Shown piece after piece: positions 6,883 to 15,916 of a DNA stretch of 64,000 nucleotides; position 1 is the first letter of the stretch; the number at the start of each line of letters is the position of its first letter. The DNA is from G965279355 sp965279355. Lineage in GTDB: Bacteria; Pseudomonadota; Alphaproteobacteria; CACIAM-22H2. The stretch covers positions 4,774,001-4,838,000 of the forward strand of contig OZ257155.1 in the NCBI GenBank assembly GCA_965279355.1. Direction: 5' to 3'. The translations under genes were made by a program, and so were the position numbers. The notes under the pieces were generated by a model. It saw only the letters and a program-made list of their open reading frames with translations, did no database searches and was not told the origin of the DNA.

Positions 6883-7944
6883 TTAGCGCACCTCGGAAGG
6901 CGTCAGCAGTCCTTTCATCCCATCGACGTGCCGGACCCTGGCTTCGCCTGGTACGACCTTGAGCGTCATGCTGCCCAGACCTTCGATGGCGAAGGACATC
7001 GACTGGCCGGCCTCGACCCATTGATGATGATCCATGGAGCAGCCCGTGGAGATGGTGCCGGTGCCGATCAGGTCTCCGGGGTAGAGCGTCTCGTTGTCCG
7101 AGGCATAGGCGACAAGCTGCGCCGGCGTGAAGCTGTGCGGCGCACTGGTGTTGCCGCTGAAGACAGTCTTGCCGTCGATGGCTACCGAGCAGGCGAGATT
7201 CTCCGGGTCGATTTCATCCGGTGTCACCAGCCATGGGCCGAGCGCCGTATGGAAATCCTTGCGCTTGGTCGGGCCAAAGGGCTCGCGCTCGTAGCCGTCT
7301 CGGGCGGAGCTGTCGACGATGATCGTGTATCCCGCGATGTAGTCCTTTGCTTCCTCGAAGGTGAGGTTGCTACCGGTACGGCCGACGACGATGCCGAGCT
7401 CAAGTTCGCAATCGAGGCGCTTGGTGTAATAGGGGTAGGGAACCGGATCTTCAGGACCGAAGATGCTGTCGCAGCTCGCCTTGTAATAGGGCGGCGTCTT
7501 GTACCAGCTTGCACTCTTGCCGTAGCGCCGCCCGCCCGGATTGGTCGGATCGAGATGCGCCTTGCTCATATGCTCTTCGTAGATGCTGAAATCCCGGAAC
7601 GAGTTCGGCCGCTTCAGCGGGGCCAGCAGCGCGATCTCGCTACGCGTGTAGACCAGCGTCTCGCCGTTGAGCCCCGGCAGCGCGGGATTCTTCCGTACAT
7701 GATCGACGGCCTGCCTGGCGGCCGATGTGCCGGTATGACGCGCGCGAAGCCATCCGATCATGTCCGGTGGCACGCGAAGCTGCGCCAGCGCCTGCGGCGT
7801 CGGCTCGTCGGTTTCCCGCGCGAGGTAGCTCGCAAACGCCGCGGTGAGGTCCACGATCCGGTCGTCGGTCCGATTGTCGAGGAGCGCGCCGAGCCGCTCC
7901 GCAGGGCCGACCGGCGTGTTGATGCGAAACGTCACAAGTCTCAT
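6883..7944 (-). CDS. Fumarylacetoacetate hydrolase family protein
   Basis: A 353-residue FAH-family enzyme. These hydrolyse or isomerise beta-diketone intermediates of aromatic degradation using a divalent metal. The C-terminal FAH domain shows the metal-binding pattern D-C-E-L-E-L-G-I-V-V-G and the later K-D-F-H-T-A-L-G-P-W and G-D-L-I-G-T-G-T-I motifs. The N-terminal half has the extra domain seen in larger family members. The start at 7944 begins MRLVTFRI as in relatives; the reading frame continues 28 codons upstream without similarity. It lies in a minus-strand run with the VOC and TctC genes, which suggests a shared catabolic pathway. Confidence 0.85.
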   Translation of the reverse strand: MRLVTFRINTPVGPAERLGALLDNRTDDRIVDLTAAFASYLARETDEPTPQALAQLRVPPDMIGWLRARHTGTSAARQAVDHVRKNPALPGLNGETLVYTRSEIALLAPLKRPNSFRDFSIYEEHMSKAHLDPTNPGGRRYGKSASWYKTPPYYKASCDSIFGPEDPVPYPYYTKRLDCELELGIVVGRTGSNLTFEEAKDYIAGYTIIVDSSARDGYEREPFGPTKRKDFHTALGPWLVTPDEIDPENLACSVAIDGKTVFSGNTSAPHSFTPAQLVAYASDNETLYPGDLIGTGTISTGCSMDHHQWVEAGQSMSFAIEGLGSMTLKVVPGEARVRHVDGMKGLLTPSEVR

Positions 7945-7966
7945 GGTGGGTTCCCGGTGCGGACCG

Positions 7967-8467
7967 TTATGCGGGGGCGACGACGCGCCCCGCGGCTTTG
8001 TCTTTTTCCCAGGTGGCGAGAATTTCAAGTGCGTCCTGCTTGTCCTTGTCGGTCAGCGGCCGCTTCGAATAGGTGGCTTCGAGCCGGTTACCGAACGGAT
8101 CGAAGAAATAGATGCCGATAGCGCTGGGCCGGTCGATGGGGCCGTCGACTTTCAGGCCGCGCGCTTCCACGCGTTTCTTGATCTCCATCAGGGCAGCCTC
8201 CGACTCTGCCTTCATCGCGATGTGTCGCACCCAGGACGGTGTGTTGGGGTCGGGGATGGCCGGCTTGAACGGGGCGTTGACGAAATCCAGCATCGTGCCG
8301 TCCTGAAGTTTCAGGAACACGTTCAGGTGTGGAATATCCTCGCCGGTCGATATGCGCGTGCCGCGCACGGCGCGGACGAACTCCGCTTCCAGAACCTCGG
8401 TATAGAATTCAACAACCGCCCGCGGATCGCTGCAGCGGAACCCGATATGGTCGATGCCTTTCAGCAT
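7967..8467 (-). CDS. VOC family (glyoxalase/dioxygenase-like) protein
   Basis: A 166-residue vicinal-oxygen-chelate protein with two beta-alpha-beta-beta-beta modules. The metal-ligand positions look like H7 in L-K-G-I-D-H-I-G-F-R, H82 in V-R-H-I-A-M, and a C-terminal glutamate in G-N-R-L-E-A-T-Y. Members cleave or isomerise small aromatic or carbonyl substrates. Its position 22 bases upstream of the FAH hydrolase gene suggests consecutive steps in ring-fission product metabolism; the actual substrate is unknown. Confidence 0.82.
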   Translation of the reverse strand: MLKGIDHIGFRCSDPRAVVEFYTEVLEAEFVRAVRGTRISTGEDIPHLNVFLKLQDGTMLDFVNAPFKPAIPDPNTPSWVRHIAMKAESEAALMEIKKRVEARGLKVDGPIDRPSAIGIYFFDPFGNRLEATYSKRPLTDKDKQDALEILATWEKDKAAGRVVAPA

Positions 8468-8491
8468 GGCTAGCTCCTCCGAACGCTGTGA

Positions 8492-9445
8492 CTACTGCCG
8501 CTCCATCCCCATGGCCTTCGCTGTCCGCGCGATGATCTCGATCTCGGCGCGAACATGCCTGCGGAATTCCTCAGGTGACGAATAGGCCGGCTTTCCCTGC
8601 GCCATCGCCAGGAAACGTTCGATGATTGCGGGGGTTGCCGCGAACTCGCGGATGGACTGGTTTAGCAGGCCGACGATATCGTCGGGCATGCCCTTCGGCC
8701 CGACGAGTCCGTAGGTGATCATCAGGTCAAGTCCCGGGAGTCCTGCTTCTTCGAGGCCGGGAATGTCGGGGCGATCCTCGCTCCGTTTGGCGCTCGTGGC
8801 GGCGATGATTTTCGCCTGGCCCCGCGCGGCCAGCGGCTCGATGAAGCTCGCCGATTCCAGGTAATAGTCGATATCGCCTGAGATCAGCGACGCCGACGCG
8901 TCGTTCGATCCACGGAACGCGACGTGGACGGCATCGACCCCGGCGGTCTGATTGATGATCGCGAGATAGAGCTCAAGCGACTTGGCGATCGAGCCGTAGT
9001 TGAGGACCTTCGGGTTCTTTTTCCCGAATTCGATCAGGTCCTTCAGATTGTTGAACGGCCGCTTGGTCGTCACGGCAATATAGGTCGGCGAGCGGCGGAT
9101 AAGCGAGATGTACGAAAACTGGTCCGAGATGTTCGCGCCTTCCTTCATCGTGACGTCCATCGACGAGATTGAACCCGCAAGGTGGAGCGTGTAGCCGTTC
9201 GGTGGCGCTGAGACGAGTTCCTTCGCGGCAAGGAGGCCCTGCGCGCCGACTTTGTTTTCGATAACGACGGTCTGCTTGAACCTGTCGCTGAAATGGTTGC
9301 CGATCAGGCGCGCGACAATATCAACGGTTGTGCCGGCTGGAAGTCCGACGATGATGCGAATGGGGCGCTCGGGATAGGCCGCGGCCGCGGGCCCGATCAG
9401 GAGAGACGCAAGGATGGCGCTGTAAAATGTGAGCCTTAAGCTCAT
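8492..9445 (-). CDS. Bug/TctC-family tripartite tricarboxylate receptor
   Basis: A 317-residue periplasmic solute receptor with a cleavable signal peptide (about residues 1-22). The family features are Y-P-E-R-P-I-R-I-I-V-G at the mature N-terminus, A-G-T-T-V-D-I-V-A-R, and the G-D-I-D-Y-Y-L-E region. Bug proteins bind organic acids, often aromatic acids. No TctA/TctB membrane partners are visible nearby, which is usual for Bug receptors. It heads the minus-strand run with VOC and FAH genes and faces a decarboxylase-like gene across a 123-bp intergenic region. Confidence 0.9.
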   Translation of the reverse strand: MSLRLTFYSAILASLLIGPAAAAYPERPIRIIVGLPAGTTVDIVARLIGNHFSDRFKQTVVIENKVGAQGLLAAKELVSAPPNGYTLHLAGSISSMDVTMKEGANISDQFSYISLIRRSPTYIAVTTKRPFNNLKDLIEFGKKNPKVLNYGSIAKSLELYLAIINQTAGVDAVHVAFRGSNDASASLISGDIDYYLESASFIEPLAARGQAKIIAATSAKRSEDRPDIPGLEEAGLPGLDLMITYGLVGPKGMPDDIVGLLNQSIREFAATPAIIERFLAMAQGKPAYSSPEEFRRHVRAEIEIIARTAKAMGMERQ

Positions 9446-9568
9446 GTTTCCCCCTTAATGCATGGCCCGTTTGTGATATTTGGTAAGCCAGCTAATGATT
9501 TCTAACATATTCTCACCGTGCGTTAAACTGACTGCGCATTTGCGAGAACTCAGGGAGGAAGCAACGCC

Positions 9569-10534
9569 ATGAAGGGGAAGATCGGTCTCGAGGAGCATTT
9601 TGCCATTCCAGAGACACTGATGGATTCGAAAGGCTTCGTCGGCGAAGAGACCTGGAACGACCTGAAGGCGCGGCTGCCGGATTTCCATGACAAGCGCCTG
9701 GCGCAGATGGACAAGTACGGCATCGAGAAGATGATCGTCTCGCTGAACGCGCCGGCGGTGCAGAAGATCGCCGACCCCAAACAGGCCATCGACATCGCCC
9801 GCCGCGCCAACGAGGTGCTGGCGAACGAGATCGCCAAGCGGAAGGACCGCTTCGTCGGCTTCGCGGCCTTGGCGATGCAGGATCCCGACGCAGCGACGAC
9901 GGAACTGCAGCGCTGCGTGAAGGATTACGGTTTCGTCGGCGCGCTGGTGAACGGTTACTCGCAGCTCAACGATCCCGAAAACTGTCTTTACTACGACCTC
10001 AAGCAGTACTGGGATTTCTGGGGCGTCGTCGAAAAGCTCGACGTGCCGTTCTATCTCCATCCGCGCGAGCCGAGCCAGCGCCGCGCCTATGAAGGCCATC
10101 CCTGGCTGATCGGCCCGGCTTATGGCTTCGCCGCCGAGACGGGCCTGCATACACTGCGCCTGCTGGGCAGCGGCCTGTTCGACAAGTATCCGAAGCTGAC
10201 CCTGATCCTCGGCCATCTCGGCGAGAACCTGCCGGCCACGCTGTACCGCACGGACCAACGCATCGCGTGGTCGCCGATGGGCTATCCGGCGAAACGGAAG
10301 ATCTCCGAATACTTCCAGGACAACGTCTACATCACGACTGCCGGAAACTTCCGCACCCAGACGCTGCTGGCGACGATGAGTGAGATCGGCGCCGACCGCA
10401 TCCTCTTCTCCACCGACTATCCCTTCGAGCAGGTGAGCGAGGCGGCCGACTGGTTCGATGCCTGTTCGATCGGCGAGGCGGACCGGCTGAAGATCGGCCG
10501 CACCAACGCCATGAAGCTGTTCAAGCTGGGTTAA
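9569..10534 (+). CDS. Gamma-resorcylate decarboxylase-like amidohydrolase (ACMSD family)
   Basis: A 321-residue metal-dependent enzyme of the ACMSD/amidohydrolase-2 family. It closely follows the pattern of gamma-resorcylate (2,6-dihydroxybenzoate) decarboxylase. Likely metal ligands are E8 and H10 in L-E-E-H, H164 in Y-L-H-P-R and D283 in S-T-D-Y-P; H216 in I-L-G-H-L-G-E is the expected catalytic histidine. It would remove CO2 from a hydroxybenzoate in the cytoplasm, reversibly. GGGAGGAAG stands before the ATG. It is divergent from the TctC-VOC-FAH genes, consistent with import and breakdown of an aromatic acid. A paralogue is at 24987-25964. Confidence 0.85.
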   Translation: MKGKIGLEEHFAIPETLMDSKGFVGEETWNDLKARLPDFHDKRLAQMDKYGIEKMIVSLNAPAVQKIADPKQAIDIARRANEVLANEIAKRKDRFVGFAALAMQDPDAATTELQRCVKDYGFVGALVNGYSQLNDPENCLYYDLKQYWDFWGVVEKLDVPFYLHPREPSQRRAYEGHPWLIGPAYGFAAETGLHTLRLLGSGLFDKYPKLTLILGHLGENLPATLYRTDQRIAWSPMGYPAKRKISEYFQDNVYITTAGNFRTQTLLATMSEIGADRILFSTDYPFEQVSEAADWFDACSIGEADRLKIGRTNAMKLFKLG

Positions 10535-10563
10535 GCGCTACTAGCGGAGCACCTAAAACAATC

Positions 10564-10683
10564 TGTCATCCCAGCGAAAGCTGGGACCCAGATAACCGGG
10601 GGGGCTCCGCCAATGCTGAAGACGTCCCTTGGTCTCTTCGGCGGGGGTGGGATATCTGGGTCCCAGCTTTCGCTGGGATGACA
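10564..10683. repeat. MITE-like element with perfect 31-bp terminal inverted repeats
   Basis: Both ends read TGTCATCCCAGCGAAAGCTG followed by GGACCCAGATA, in opposite orientation, separated by 58 bases. There is no coding capacity. The outer 27 bases match the ends of copies at 32816, 34989 and 35635, but the interior differs, so it is a separate subfamily. Confidence 0.85.
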
Positions 10684-10749
10684 ATGTGGAGTGTTAACTT
10701 CGCTTCCCGTACCGCGCTTCCGGCTTCTTCTCCGCCCCTGACTGTGGTT

Positions 10750-10780
10750 ACATCGGTCCGATTGTTAATTCGGCCGATGT
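10750..10780. promoter_or_regulatory. Inverted repeat upstream of ppx-like gene
   Basis: ACATCGG and CCGATGT, extended by CCGA and TCGG with a one-base bulge, flank an AT-rich centre, ending 48 bases before the ppx start. It could be an operator or a leader hairpin; no matching regulator is adjacent. Confidence 0.35.
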
Positions 10781-10828
10781 CCTGCTGTCCCTTGGCGGTA
10801 GGCGCGTCGGCCTGGAAGGTTCTGCATC

Positions 10829-11839
10829 GTGACTTACGATGCCTCCCGGCCGGAGGCAGGGCGCGCCGTCGCGCCCTCCGATGAGCGTTCGGCGCCCGTC
10901 TTCGCGGCGCTCGACCTCGGCACGAACAACTGCCGGCTGCTGGTCGCGCGACCGCAAGGGCAGTCGTTTCGCGTCATCGATGCATTCTCCCGCATCGTGA
11001 GGCTGGGCGAGCGGCTGGCGCAGACCGGCGAGCTGACAATGAATGCGATGGACCGCACCGTCGACGCGCTGCAGGTCTGCGCGGCGAAACTGCGCAAGCG
11101 CGGCGTCACCGAATTTCGCGGCGTGGCGACCGAAGCCTGCCGCCGCGCCCGCAACGGCGGCGCCTTTGTTGCGCGGATCAATTCCGAGACCGGCTTGCCG
11201 CTGGAGATCATCGAGGCGCGCGAGGAAGCGGAGCTGGCGCTGGCGGGCTGCGCGCCGCTGCTCGATCCGGCCGTGCCGCATGCGCTGCTGTTCGACATCG
11301 GCGGCGGCAGCACGGAAGTGACGTGGATCGGATATGACGGGGCGAAGTGGCGGCTGATTGATTCACTGTCGATGGCGGTTGGGGTCGTGACCCTCGCCGA
11401 GCGTCTGGGACAGGATCGGCTGACGCCGGGCTCCTATGAAACCATGGTCGAAGAGATTGCCGCGCGTCTGGCGCCCTTCGAAGAACAGCATGACATCAGC
11501 ACCCGTCTTGTCGCGGGCGGAGTTCAGATGCTGGGCACGTCGGGCACCGTGACGACGTTGTCCGGCATTCATCTCAAGCTTGCACGTTACGACCGCTCGG
11601 TGGTCGACGGCTCGCAGCTCGATCTCGAAACCGTTCGCACCATCTGTCAGGAGTTGCGCGGCCTGGACTGGCGCGGTCGCGCGGCGCAGCCCTGCATCGG
11701 CAGCGAGCGCGCCGATCTGGTGCTGGCCGGCTGCGCCATCCTCGAAGGCATCCTGCAGGTCTGGCCGGTGCCGCGCATGCGTGTCGCCGATCGTGGTCTG
11801 CGCGAAGGCATCCTCGTCAACCTGATGCGCACGGCCTGA
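10829..11839 (+). CDS. Ppx/GppA family exopolyphosphatase/pppGpp phosphatase
   Basis: A 336-residue member of the ASKHA (actin-like) Ppx/GppA family, which removes phosphate from polyphosphate or pppGpp. Seen are the phosphate-1 motif A-L-D-L-G-T-N-N-C-R (about residues 27-36), A-T-E-A-C-R-R-A, the E-E-A-E-L-A region with the expected catalytic glutamate, and the second phosphate loop F-D-I-G-G-G-S-T-E. It has the short two-domain form without the C-terminal HD domain. The start is GTG at 10829. It is followed after 2 bases by rlmE, so the two are very likely cotranscribed. Confidence 0.88.
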   Translation: MTYDASRPEAGRAVAPSDERSAPVFAALDLGTNNCRLLVARPQGQSFRVIDAFSRIVRLGERLAQTGELTMNAMDRTVDALQVCAAKLRKRGVTEFRGVATEACRRARNGGAFVARINSETGLPLEIIEAREEAELALAGCAPLLDPAVPHALLFDIGGGSTEVTWIGYDGAKWRLIDSLSMAVGVVTLAERLGQDRLTPGSYETMVEEIAARLAPFEEQHDISTRLVAGGVQMLGTSGTVTTLSGIHLKLARYDRSVVDGSQLDLETVRTICQELRGLDWRGRAAQPCIGSERADLVLAGCAILEGILQVWPVPRMRVADRGLREGILVNLMRTA

Positions 11840-11841
11840 TC

Positions 11842-12525
11842 ATGGCGCGCGGGACCGACGGTAAAAAGAAGGACGGCCGCCTGAAGGAGCGGGTGAAGTC
11901 GGCGAAAGGCCGCCACTTGTCCTCGACGCTGTGGTTGCAACGCCAGCTCAACGACCCCTATGTCGCCGAGGCCAAGAAGAAGGGGTATCGCGCGCGCTCC
12001 GCCTTCAAGCTGACTGAGATCGATGAAAAACTGCGGGTCCTGAAACCAGGGGCCCGTGTGGTCGATCTCGGCGCAGCCCCCGGCAGTTGGACGCAGGTCG
12101 CGGTGGAGCGCGTAAAAGGCGGGCAGGTCGTCGCGCTCGACATCAACGAGATGGACCCGGTGCCCGGCGCCACGGTGCTGCAGGCGGATTTTCTGGCCGA
12201 TAGCGCGCCGGCGCTGATCCGGGGTGCGGTTGGTGGGCCGGTCGATGTCTTGCTGTCTGACATGGCGGCACCGGCCAGCGGCCAGACCAACGTCGATCAT
12301 CTGCGCATCATGAATCTGGTTGAGGCGGCGCTGGAACTGGCGCGTGAGGTTCTCAAACCGGGCGGCGCGTTCATCACCAAGATGCTGCAGGGCGGGCAGG
12401 AGCACGCTTTCGTTTTGGAGTTGCGCAAGAACTTCACCGAGGTGAAGCGCATCAAGCCGCCCTCAAGCCGCTCGGATTCCGCGGAGTTCTTCATCGCGGC
12501 GACGGGGTTCCGCAAGATTTCATAA
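11842..12525 (+). CDS. rlmE: 23S rRNA (uridine-2'-O-)-methyltransferase RlmE (FtsJ)
   Basis: A 227-residue SAM-dependent 2'-O-methyltransferase acting on U2552 of 23S rRNA in the late 50S subunit. The Rossmann motif V-V-D-L-G-A-A-P-G-S-W appears near residues 73-83. The K-D-K-E tetrad is represented by K in Y-R-A-R-S-A-F-K, D in L-L-S-D-M-A-A-P, K in F-I-T-K-M-L-Q-G and E in the final S-A-E-F-F block. The N-terminal basic extension (residues 1-30) is typical of alphaproteobacterial forms. It overlaps no neighbour and follows ppx by 2 bases. Confidence 0.93.
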   Translation: MARGTDGKKKDGRLKERVKSAKGRHLSSTLWLQRQLNDPYVAEAKKKGYRARSAFKLTEIDEKLRVLKPGARVVDLGAAPGSWTQVAVERVKGGQVVALDINEMDPVPGATVLQADFLADSAPALIRGAVGGPVDVLLSDMAAPASGQTNVDHLRIMNLVEAALELAREVLKPGGAFITKMLQGGQEHAFVLELRKNFTEVKRIKPPSSRSDSAEFFIAATGFRKIS

Positions 12526-12555
12526 CGGCACCGAACGGTGCTTTGGGGAGGATGA

Positions 12556-14016
12556 ATGGCGAAGGACATTGCATTCGCCTCGGCGAAAACACTGGCCGGG
12601 ATGATCCGCCGCAAGAAGATCAGCAGTCTTGAGCTGCTGGATCACTATCTCAAGCGCGTCGAACGCTTCAATCCGGCAGTCAACGCGATCATTGCGACCG
12701 ATATTCCGGGTGCCCGTAAGCGCGCGAAGGAAGCCGACCGGGCCTTGGCGAAGGGTAAGGTCTGGGGTCCCCTGCATGGCGTGCCGATGACGGTGAAGGA
12801 AGTGTTCAATGTTGCCGGCTTGCCGACGACCTGGGGCATTCCGCAATACCGGAACAATGTGGTGGATACGAACGCCGTTGCGGTCGATCGTTTTCTCGGA
12901 GCCGGCGCTGTCGTGTTCGGCAAGACTAACGTGCCTATCTGGATCGCCGACGGGCAGAGCTTCAACGAAATCTACGGTATCACCAGCAATCCCTGGGATC
13001 TGACCCGCACACCGGGCGGTTCCTCCGGTGGTTCATCGGCGGCACTGGCGGCCGGCCTGACCGGTCTTGAAGTCGGCAGCGATATTGCCTCGTCGATCCG
13101 CAATCCGGCGCATCTCTGCGGCGTGTTCGGGCACAAGCCGAGCTATGGCCTGTGCCCGCCGCGCGGCCATTCGATCGGGGCGCGGTGGGCGTCGCCGGAC
13201 GACATCAATGTGATCGGACCCCTGGCGCGCAGTGCCGGCGACCTTGACCTGGCGCTGTCGATCATGGCCGGACCGGACGAGATCGAGGCGCGCGGTGTGC
13301 GCATCGATCTTCCCAAGCCGACACAGAAATCGCTCCGCGACTTCAAGGTCGGCATCATTCTGAGCGATCCAACCTCCGAGGTGGATGAGGAAGTGCAGGG
13401 CCTCATGCAGAAGCTTGCCGACTTTCTGGCCAAGCAAAAGGTCAAGATCAGCGACAAGGCGCGACCCAAGGTCGACATGCATTGCGTGCACCAACTTTAT
13501 GGGGTGCTGCTGCGCGCGGCGACCTCGGCGCGGCAGACGGATGAGCAGTTCGCGCAGAACCAGGAGGCGGCCCGCAGGCTCAGTGCCGGTGACGACAGTC
13601 ACGGCGCCCGGGCGTTGCGCGGAAATACCATCGCCCATCGTGATTGGCTGGGGCTGAACGAGGAACGCCACCAGCTGCGCTGGGTCTGGCACGAGTACTT
13701 CAAGGAATACGATCTGTTGCTGTGCCCATCCTTCAACATCGCGGCGCACAAGCACATGGTCGACGTGCCTGCGTATCAGCGGCAGGTCGAGATCAGCGGG
13801 AAGACGAAGTCGTATGCCGACCTGTTGTTCTGGGCCGGGTTCAGCGGTGTGGTCTATCTGCCGGGAACGGCGGCGCCGATCGGTTTCACCAAACAAGGGC
13901 TGCCGGTCGGCGTGCAGATCGTCGCGCCGCAATACGGCGACCGCACCGGCATTCACTTCGCGAAGATGCTGGAAGCGGAATATCAGAATTTCGTGCCGCC
14001 GCCGGGATACGACTGA
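12556..14016 (+). CDS. Amidase signature family hydrolase, copy 1
   Basis: A 486-residue amidase with the Ser-cisSer-Lys triad: K81 in V-P-M-T-V-K-E, the cis-serine at S156/S157 in G-G-S-S-G-G-S-S, and the nucleophile S180 in D-I-A-S-S-I-R. Family members hydrolyse carboxylic amides; the substrate is unknown. It lacks GatA context (no gatB or gatC), so it is unlikely to be part of GatCAB, in keeping with the presence of GlnRS. GGGGAGGA precedes the ATG. A close paralogue starts 33 bases after its stop. Confidence 0.88.
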   Translation: MAKDIAFASAKTLAGMIRRKKISSLELLDHYLKRVERFNPAVNAIIATDIPGARKRAKEADRALAKGKVWGPLHGVPMTVKEVFNVAGLPTTWGIPQYRNNVVDTNAVAVDRFLGAGAVVFGKTNVPIWIADGQSFNEIYGITSNPWDLTRTPGGSSGGSSAALAAGLTGLEVGSDIASSIRNPAHLCGVFGHKPSYGLCPPRGHSIGARWASPDDINVIGPLARSAGDLDLALSIMAGPDEIEARGVRIDLPKPTQKSLRDFKVGIILSDPTSEVDEEVQGLMQKLADFLAKQKVKISDKARPKVDMHCVHQLYGVLLRAATSARQTDEQFAQNQEAARRLSAGDDSHGARALRGNTIAHRDWLGLNEERHQLRWVWHEYFKEYDLLLCPSFNIAAHKHMVDVPAYQRQVEISGKTKSYADLLFWAGFSGVVYLPGTAAPIGFTKQGLPVGVQIVAPQYGDRTGIHFAKMLEAEYQNFVPPPGYD

Positions 14017-14049
14017 CAACTGGAACGGCGCGGCGATAGGGGGAGGGGC

Positions 14050-15504
14050 ATGACAGACGTTGCCTTCAAGTCGGCGAAACAACTCGCCGGGTTGATTCGC
14101 CGCCGGAAAATCGGCTGCCTCGAACTGCTCGATCATTATCTGGACCGGGTCGAACGCTACAACCCCGCACTCAACGCCATCGTTGCAACCGATATTCCCG
14201 CCGCGCGCAAACGCGCGAAGGAAGCCGACCGCGCGCTTGGCCGCGGCAAGGTGTGGGGACCTCTGCACGGCGTGCCGATGACGGTGAAGGAATCCTACGA
14301 CATCGTCGGCCTGCCGACGACCTGGGGCGTGCCGGCCTATGAAGACAGTTTCCCCCGGCGTAACGCGCTGGCCATCGACCGCTGGCTGAATTCAGGCGCG
14401 GTGATCTTCGGCAAGACCAACGTGCCGCCTTATCTGGCTGATGGTCAGTCGACCAACGACATCTACGGCACCACCAACAATCCATGGGATCATTCGCGGG
14501 TGCCCGGCGGTTCATCGGGCGGTTCGGCGGCGGCGGTTGCCGCTGGGCTCAGCGGCCTTGAATCCGGGAGCGACATCGCCTCGTCGATCCGCAACCCCGC
14601 GCACCATTGCGGCGTGTTCGGCCACAAGCCAACCTACGGCATCTGCCCGCCGCGCGGTCATTCACTGGGCCCGTCTGTCGCGCCGGCGGATATCTCGGTG
14701 ATCGGGCCCCTCGCGCGCAGTGCAGATGATCTCGATATCGCATTGTCGGTTCTGGCCGGTCCCGACGAGATCGACTCCCAGGGCTATCGTCTGGCGCTGC
14801 CGCCGCCGAAGAAGAAAGCGCTGAAGGATTTCAAAGTCGCGGTGATGCTCGACGATCCCAATGCGGAAGTGGATCGCGAGGTGCAGGGCCTGATCCAGAA
14901 GCTCGCCGATTTCCTGGGAAAGAAAAAAGCCAAGATCAGCATGACGGCACGGCCGGAGATCGACATGACGCGCGCCCACCGTCTGTTCGGCGTGCTGCTG
15001 AATGCTGCCACGTCGGGCCGTCAGACCGATGAGGCGTTTGCGCAGAAGCTAAAGGCTGCCGAAGCCATCGCCGCGGATGACTGGAGCGCCAATGCGCGCC
15101 GCCTGAAAGGGAATGTCCTGCGGCATAGAGACTGGCTGGTGCTGAACGAAGAGCGCCACAAGCTGCGCTGGAAATGGCATCAGTTCTTTCAGGATTACGA
15201 CCTGCTGCTATGCCCGGCCTTTTCAACGGCCGCGATCCAGCACACGGATATTCCGTCGGACTCACGCGAGATCGTCATCAATAACCGGAAGTGGGGCTAT
15301 AACGAGCAGCTCTTCTGGGCCGGTTATACCGGCATGGCGTATCTGCCGGGGACGGTGGCGCCCATCGGGTTCACGTCGGAGCGTCTGCCGGTCGGAGTGC
15401 AGATCGTCGGGCCGCAATATGGCGACCGCACCTGCATTCACTTCGCCAGGCTGCTGGAGACGGAGTATCAGCCGTTCGTGCCGCCGCCGGGTTACGAGGC
15501 TTAG
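14050..15504 (+). CDS. Amidase signature family hydrolase, copy 2
   Basis: A 484-residue paralogue of the preceding gene, very similar over its whole length including V-P-M-T-V-K-E, G-G-S-S-G-G-S-A-A and D-I-A-S-S-I-R-N-P-A. The pair looks like a tandem duplication. Divergence is greatest in the segment after residue 240 and near residues 345-415, the region that lines the substrate pocket in related amidases, which suggests different substrates. GGGGGAGGGG precedes the ATG. Its stop overlaps the convergent host-attachment gene by 4 bases. Confidence 0.88.
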   Translation: MTDVAFKSAKQLAGLIRRRKIGCLELLDHYLDRVERYNPALNAIVATDIPAARKRAKEADRALGRGKVWGPLHGVPMTVKESYDIVGLPTTWGVPAYEDSFPRRNALAIDRWLNSGAVIFGKTNVPPYLADGQSTNDIYGTTNNPWDHSRVPGGSSGGSAAAVAAGLSGLESGSDIASSIRNPAHHCGVFGHKPTYGICPPRGHSLGPSVAPADISVIGPLARSADDLDIALSVLAGPDEIDSQGYRLALPPPKKKALKDFKVAVMLDDPNAEVDREVQGLIQKLADFLGKKKAKISMTARPEIDMTRAHRLFGVLLNAATSGRQTDEAFAQKLKAAEAIAADDWSANARRLKGNVLRHRDWLVLNEERHKLRWKWHQFFQDYDLLLCPAFSTAAIQHTDIPSDSREIVINNRKWGYNEQLFWAGYTGMAYLPGTVAPIGFTSERLPVGVQIVGPQYGDRTCIHFARLLETEYQPFVPPPGYEA

Positions 15505-15857
15505 TCGTCCAGCGCCGCGCGGATCTCGCTCGCCAGTTCCGGCGAGGTGGTGAGGTCTTTTATCAGGGTGCTGGCGACACGCTGCGAAGCGACGGCGCCG
15601 AGCTGGGCGCGGAGTTCGCTGAGAGCGTCGGACGTGCCGGCCAGGACGAGTCGGTCGAATTGGCCCTGCTGGGCGGCCTCTTCCACGAAGGAGGAGATTT
15701 CATTCGCCAGCGGTCGCTCTTCGGACAGGATATTTCCCTCGATCTGGGCGAATTCGCCGCCGAAGATCGGGTGCAGGGCCGTATCGGGTTTGTGATTCGC
15801 GAATATGCGCGTCCGCGCCGGCTCCGTGACCACAATCCAGGTGCGCTTTGCCGACAT
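15501..15857 (-). CDS. Host attachment family protein
   Basis: A 118-residue protein of the family annotated as required for attachment to host cells (named from an Agrobacterium attachment locus). The N-terminal strand T-W-I-V-V-T-E-P-A-R-T-R-I-F and the central R-L-V-L-A-G-T-S-D-A-L-S-E-L-R are characteristic; the fold resembles an eRF1/baeRF-like domain, so an RNA-related or signalling role is possible. I start at 15857 (MSAKRTW) with GGAGA upstream rather than at 15890. An FNR/FixK box with a well placed -10-like TGTAAAT lies upstream, suggesting induction at low oxygen. Confidence 0.8.
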   Translation of the reverse strand: MSAKRTWIVVTEPARTRIFANHKPDTALHPIFGGEFAQIEGNILSEERPLANEISSFVEEAAQQGQFDRLVLAGTSDALSELRAQLGAVASQRVASTLIKDLTTSPELASEIRAALDD

Positions 15858-15916
15858 GGAGTTCTCCGATTCGCTGAATATCCCATCCATTTACAGCCAA
15901 TTGGCGGTATCGCGCA

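Noticed and set aside
10564..10683. Insertion sequence
   Set aside because: Only 120 bases and no transposase; called MITE-like repeat instead.
13033..14268. Long open frame on the minus strand opposite the first amidase gene
   Set aside because: It is a shadow of the GC-rich amidase genes; it has no family pattern and the sense-strand protein is clearly real.
12556..15504. Amidases as GatA subunits
   Set aside because: No gatB or gatC neighbours, GlnRS is present, and two nearly equal copies in tandem fit catabolic amidases better.
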